From assembly GCF_001579845.1 (NCBI RefSeq), contig NZ_CP007440.1, positions 6,656,029 through 6,720,028 on the forward strand: DNA of 64,000 nucleotides. Direction: 5' to 3'. The notes under the pieces were generated by a model. The model did not search any database and was not told the DNA's origin. It saw only the letters and a program-made list of their open reading frames with translations. Shown piece by piece: positions 62,340 through 64,000 of this stretch. The DNA comes from Rhodoplanes sp. Z2-YC6860 (GTDB taxonomy: Bacteria; Pseudomonadota; Alphaproteobacteria; Rhizobiales; Xanthobacteraceae). Within the stretch, counting starts at the first letter, position 1; every line of letters starts with the position of its first letter. The position numbers and the translations under genes are program-made.

Positions 62340-62684
62340 GCAAAGCTCCCTCAAATTTTTATCAAAACGAAGAGCCGCAAACGGCTCGCGATGAAACGGC
62401 TGCATCGTACAGACGGATGATGTCGGGCGTGGGTAGGATCGTATGGCGGTGCATGAGGTGTGACTTTGCACACTCGCGGGTTCCGTCACGGCGCATCCGA
62501 TCATGTCACGCTTTGCGATCCTGCTTTCGGATCGGACCGCGATAGGCCGCTCCCAGAAAAATTGAAGGGCGACGTCCAGCCAAGCGGGGGCCGCCCGATA
62601 CCTTGACGCCGATGGAACCCGGAGCGAAGCTTTCCGCGGAACTATTCCGTTCTGCTCATAACATCTGCGAACCGGGAGGATGAA

Positions 62685-64000
62685 ATGACGCGAGGGGGTA
62701 GGCTTATTGCATTTGCCGCAGCGCTCATGATTTCAGCGGCGGGCGTGGCGGCGGCCCAAGAAATCAAACAGGAAACTCAGAAGGCTACAGCCAGCGCCAC
62801 CGTCACGCCGGTATCGCAGGACATGCTCTCCAAGGCGGCCGGCGACGGCAAGAATTTCCTGCACACCAACGGCGACTACACACAGCAGCGCTATTATCCG
62901 AACAAGCAGATCAACGCCTCGAACGTCGGCAAACTCCGCCCGGCCTGGGTTTTCCAGACCGACGTGAAAGAGTCGATGGAGACGTCGCCGATCGTCGTCA
63001 ACGGCGTAATGTACGTCACCACCTCGTTCAGCCATGTCTATGCGCTGAACGCCGCGACCGGCGAGGAGCTGTGGCATTACAAGCACCCGATGGGGCCGAT
63101 CACGGTCTACTGCTGCGGACCCAACAACCGCGGCGTCGCCGTCTATGACGACAAGGTCTATGTCGCGACGCTGGACGCCAAGCTCGTCGCGCTCGACGCC
63201 AAGACCGGCAAGCCGGTCTGGAGCCAGACCCTCGCCGACGCCGAGCTCGGCTACAGCGAGACCATGGCGCCGACCGCGGTCAACGGCAAGATCCTAATCG
63301 GCACCAATGGTGGCGAATACGGCATCCGCGGCTTCGTGAAGGCTTACGACGCCAAGGACGGCAAGCTGCTTTGGACCTTCAACACCGTCCCGGAAAATTC
63401 GGTTGGCGTGTGGGCCGAGAAGGACGCGACCGGCCGTGACATGCATCGCGACATCGCGGCCGAGAAGAAGAAGCTCGCCGAGATCGGCGATCCCTTCAAG
63501 ACGCTCGGCGGCGGCGTGTGGCAGAACCCGGCGGTCGATCTCGCGACCAACCGCATCTACTTCGTGGTCGGCAATCCGTCGCCCGATCTCGACGGCTCGC
63601 TGCGCCCGGGCGACAACCTCTACACCGACTCGCTCGTGTCACTCGACCTCGACACCGGCAAGTATGCATGCCACTTCCAATACATCGCCCACGATGTCTG
63701 GGACCTCGACGCGGTCAGCCCGCCGATCCTGGTCGACGTCAAGGACAAGAGCGGCAAGACCATTCCGGGCGTGATCCATGGCGGCAAGACCGGACACGTC
63801 TATGTGCACGACCGCAAGGACTGCAGCCTGATCCGCTACTCCGAGGCGATGGTGCCGCAGGAGAACATGTGGGTGCTGCCAACGCCGGAAGGCGCGCGCA
63901 TGCTGCCCGGCGCCAACGGCGGCGTGGAATGGTCGCCGATGACGGTGAACCCCGGTCTGAACCTCACCTACGCGATCAACCTGCACCAGCCGATGACCTA
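62685..64000 (+). CDS. PQQ-dependent alcohol dehydrogenase, methanol/ethanol type (partial)
   Basis: Starts at ATG 62685 after CCGGGAGGATGAA and remains open to the window end (~438 codons). Signal peptide ends VAAAQ. Entry to the propeller is [20 protein letters not shown], the quinoprotein signature. Vicinal cysteines at residues 143-144 ([10 protein letters not shown]) match the disulfide ring over PQQ that the quinoprotein at 26682 lacks. The later [12 protein letters not shown] carries the catalytic Asp. It likely oxidises primary alcohols in the periplasm; the C-terminal third is outside the window. Confidence 0.9.
   Translation, partial: MTRGGRLIAFAAALMISAAGVAAAQEIKQETQKATASATVTPVSQDMLSKAAGDGKNFLHTNGDYTQQRYYPNKQINASNVGKLRPAWVFQTDVKESMETSPIVVNGVMYVTTSFSHVYALNAATGEELWHYKHPMGPITVYCCGPNNRGVAVYDDKVYVATLDAKLVALDAKTGKPVWSQTLADAELGYSETMAPTAVNGKILIGTNGGEYGIRGFVKAYDAKDGKLLWTFNTVPENSVGVWAEKDATGRDMHRDIAAEKKKLAEIGDPFKTLGGGVWQNPAVDLATNRIYFVVGNPSPDLDGSLRPGDNLYTDSLVSLDLDTGKYACHFQYIAHDVWDLDAVSPPILVDVKDKSGKTIPGVIHGGKTGHVYVHDRKDCSLIRYSEAMVPQENMWVLPTPEGARMLPGANGGVEWSPMTVNPGLNLTYAINLHQPMT

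Overview
The window looks like chromosomal DNA from a high-GC alphaproteobacterium of the Hyphomicrobiales (Rhizobiales), probably near Bradyrhizobiaceae/Xanthobacteraceae. Three things point there: a GTTC-N7-GTTC SOS box upstream of recN, a GGAAC-N16-CGTT promoter of the sigma-EcfG general stress type, and several families of GC-rich palindromic intergenic repeats. The assignment is inferred; no rRNA or tRNA gene is visible.

Layout. 1-8.5 kb: the end of a GntR regulator, a UbiD-type decarboxylase, TRAP and TTT (Bug) binding proteins, a DUF1330 protein next to a VOC/glyoxalase gene and a relic of it, a Vgb-like propeller, and two tandem ABC binding proteins. 8.6-12.5 kb: a minus-strand stress cluster (DUF421, HAD, DUF892 ferritin-like, FAD-Rieske oxidoreductase, isochorismatase-like hydrolase) with an EcfG promoter inside it. 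12.7-17.9 kb: a dienelactone hydrolase, three tandem Bug proteins and a quinone-type oxidoreductase. 18-23 kb: a UvrD/PcrA helicase carrying an in-frame palindromic insertion, then an AT-richer two-gene island (ParB/Srx-domain protein plus a one-pass membrane protein). 23-30.7 kb: an NHL propeller, a hairpin-rich RNA-like element, an SGNH hydrolase, a PQQ dehydrogenase with its cytochrome c, an SPW protein and an MFS transporter. 30.7-43 kb: a 955-residue exported coiled-coil protein, two GlcG/HbpS proteins, a cupin, an amino-acid-type binding protein with a zinc alcohol dehydrogenase, a universal stress protein, an L,D-transpeptidase, a YjfL-YjfM-YjfC-like module, another Bug protein and a SnoaL-like protein. 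43-57 kb: prmA, an M24 peptidase, a drug-efflux MFS, an iron/polyamine-type binding protein, ligA and recN, the last two separated by a propeller / cytochrome / FMN-oxidase module. 57-64 kb: a repeat-rich exported protein, a class II aldolase, two divergent Bug-like proteins flanking a membrane-anchored phosphatase, a cysteine-rich exported protein and the start of a second PQQ dehydrogenase.

Taken together, most of the window serves scavenging and oxidation of small organic acids and alcohols in the periplasm: twelve solute-binding proteins with no cognate permease, two quinoproteins, cytochromes and decarboxylase/dehydrogenase enzymes. DNA repair genes and one stress operon are interspersed. 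The most notable unexplained items are the ParB-like/membrane pair at 20735-22949, the structured element at 24538-24840 and the palindromic insert inside the helicase gene.
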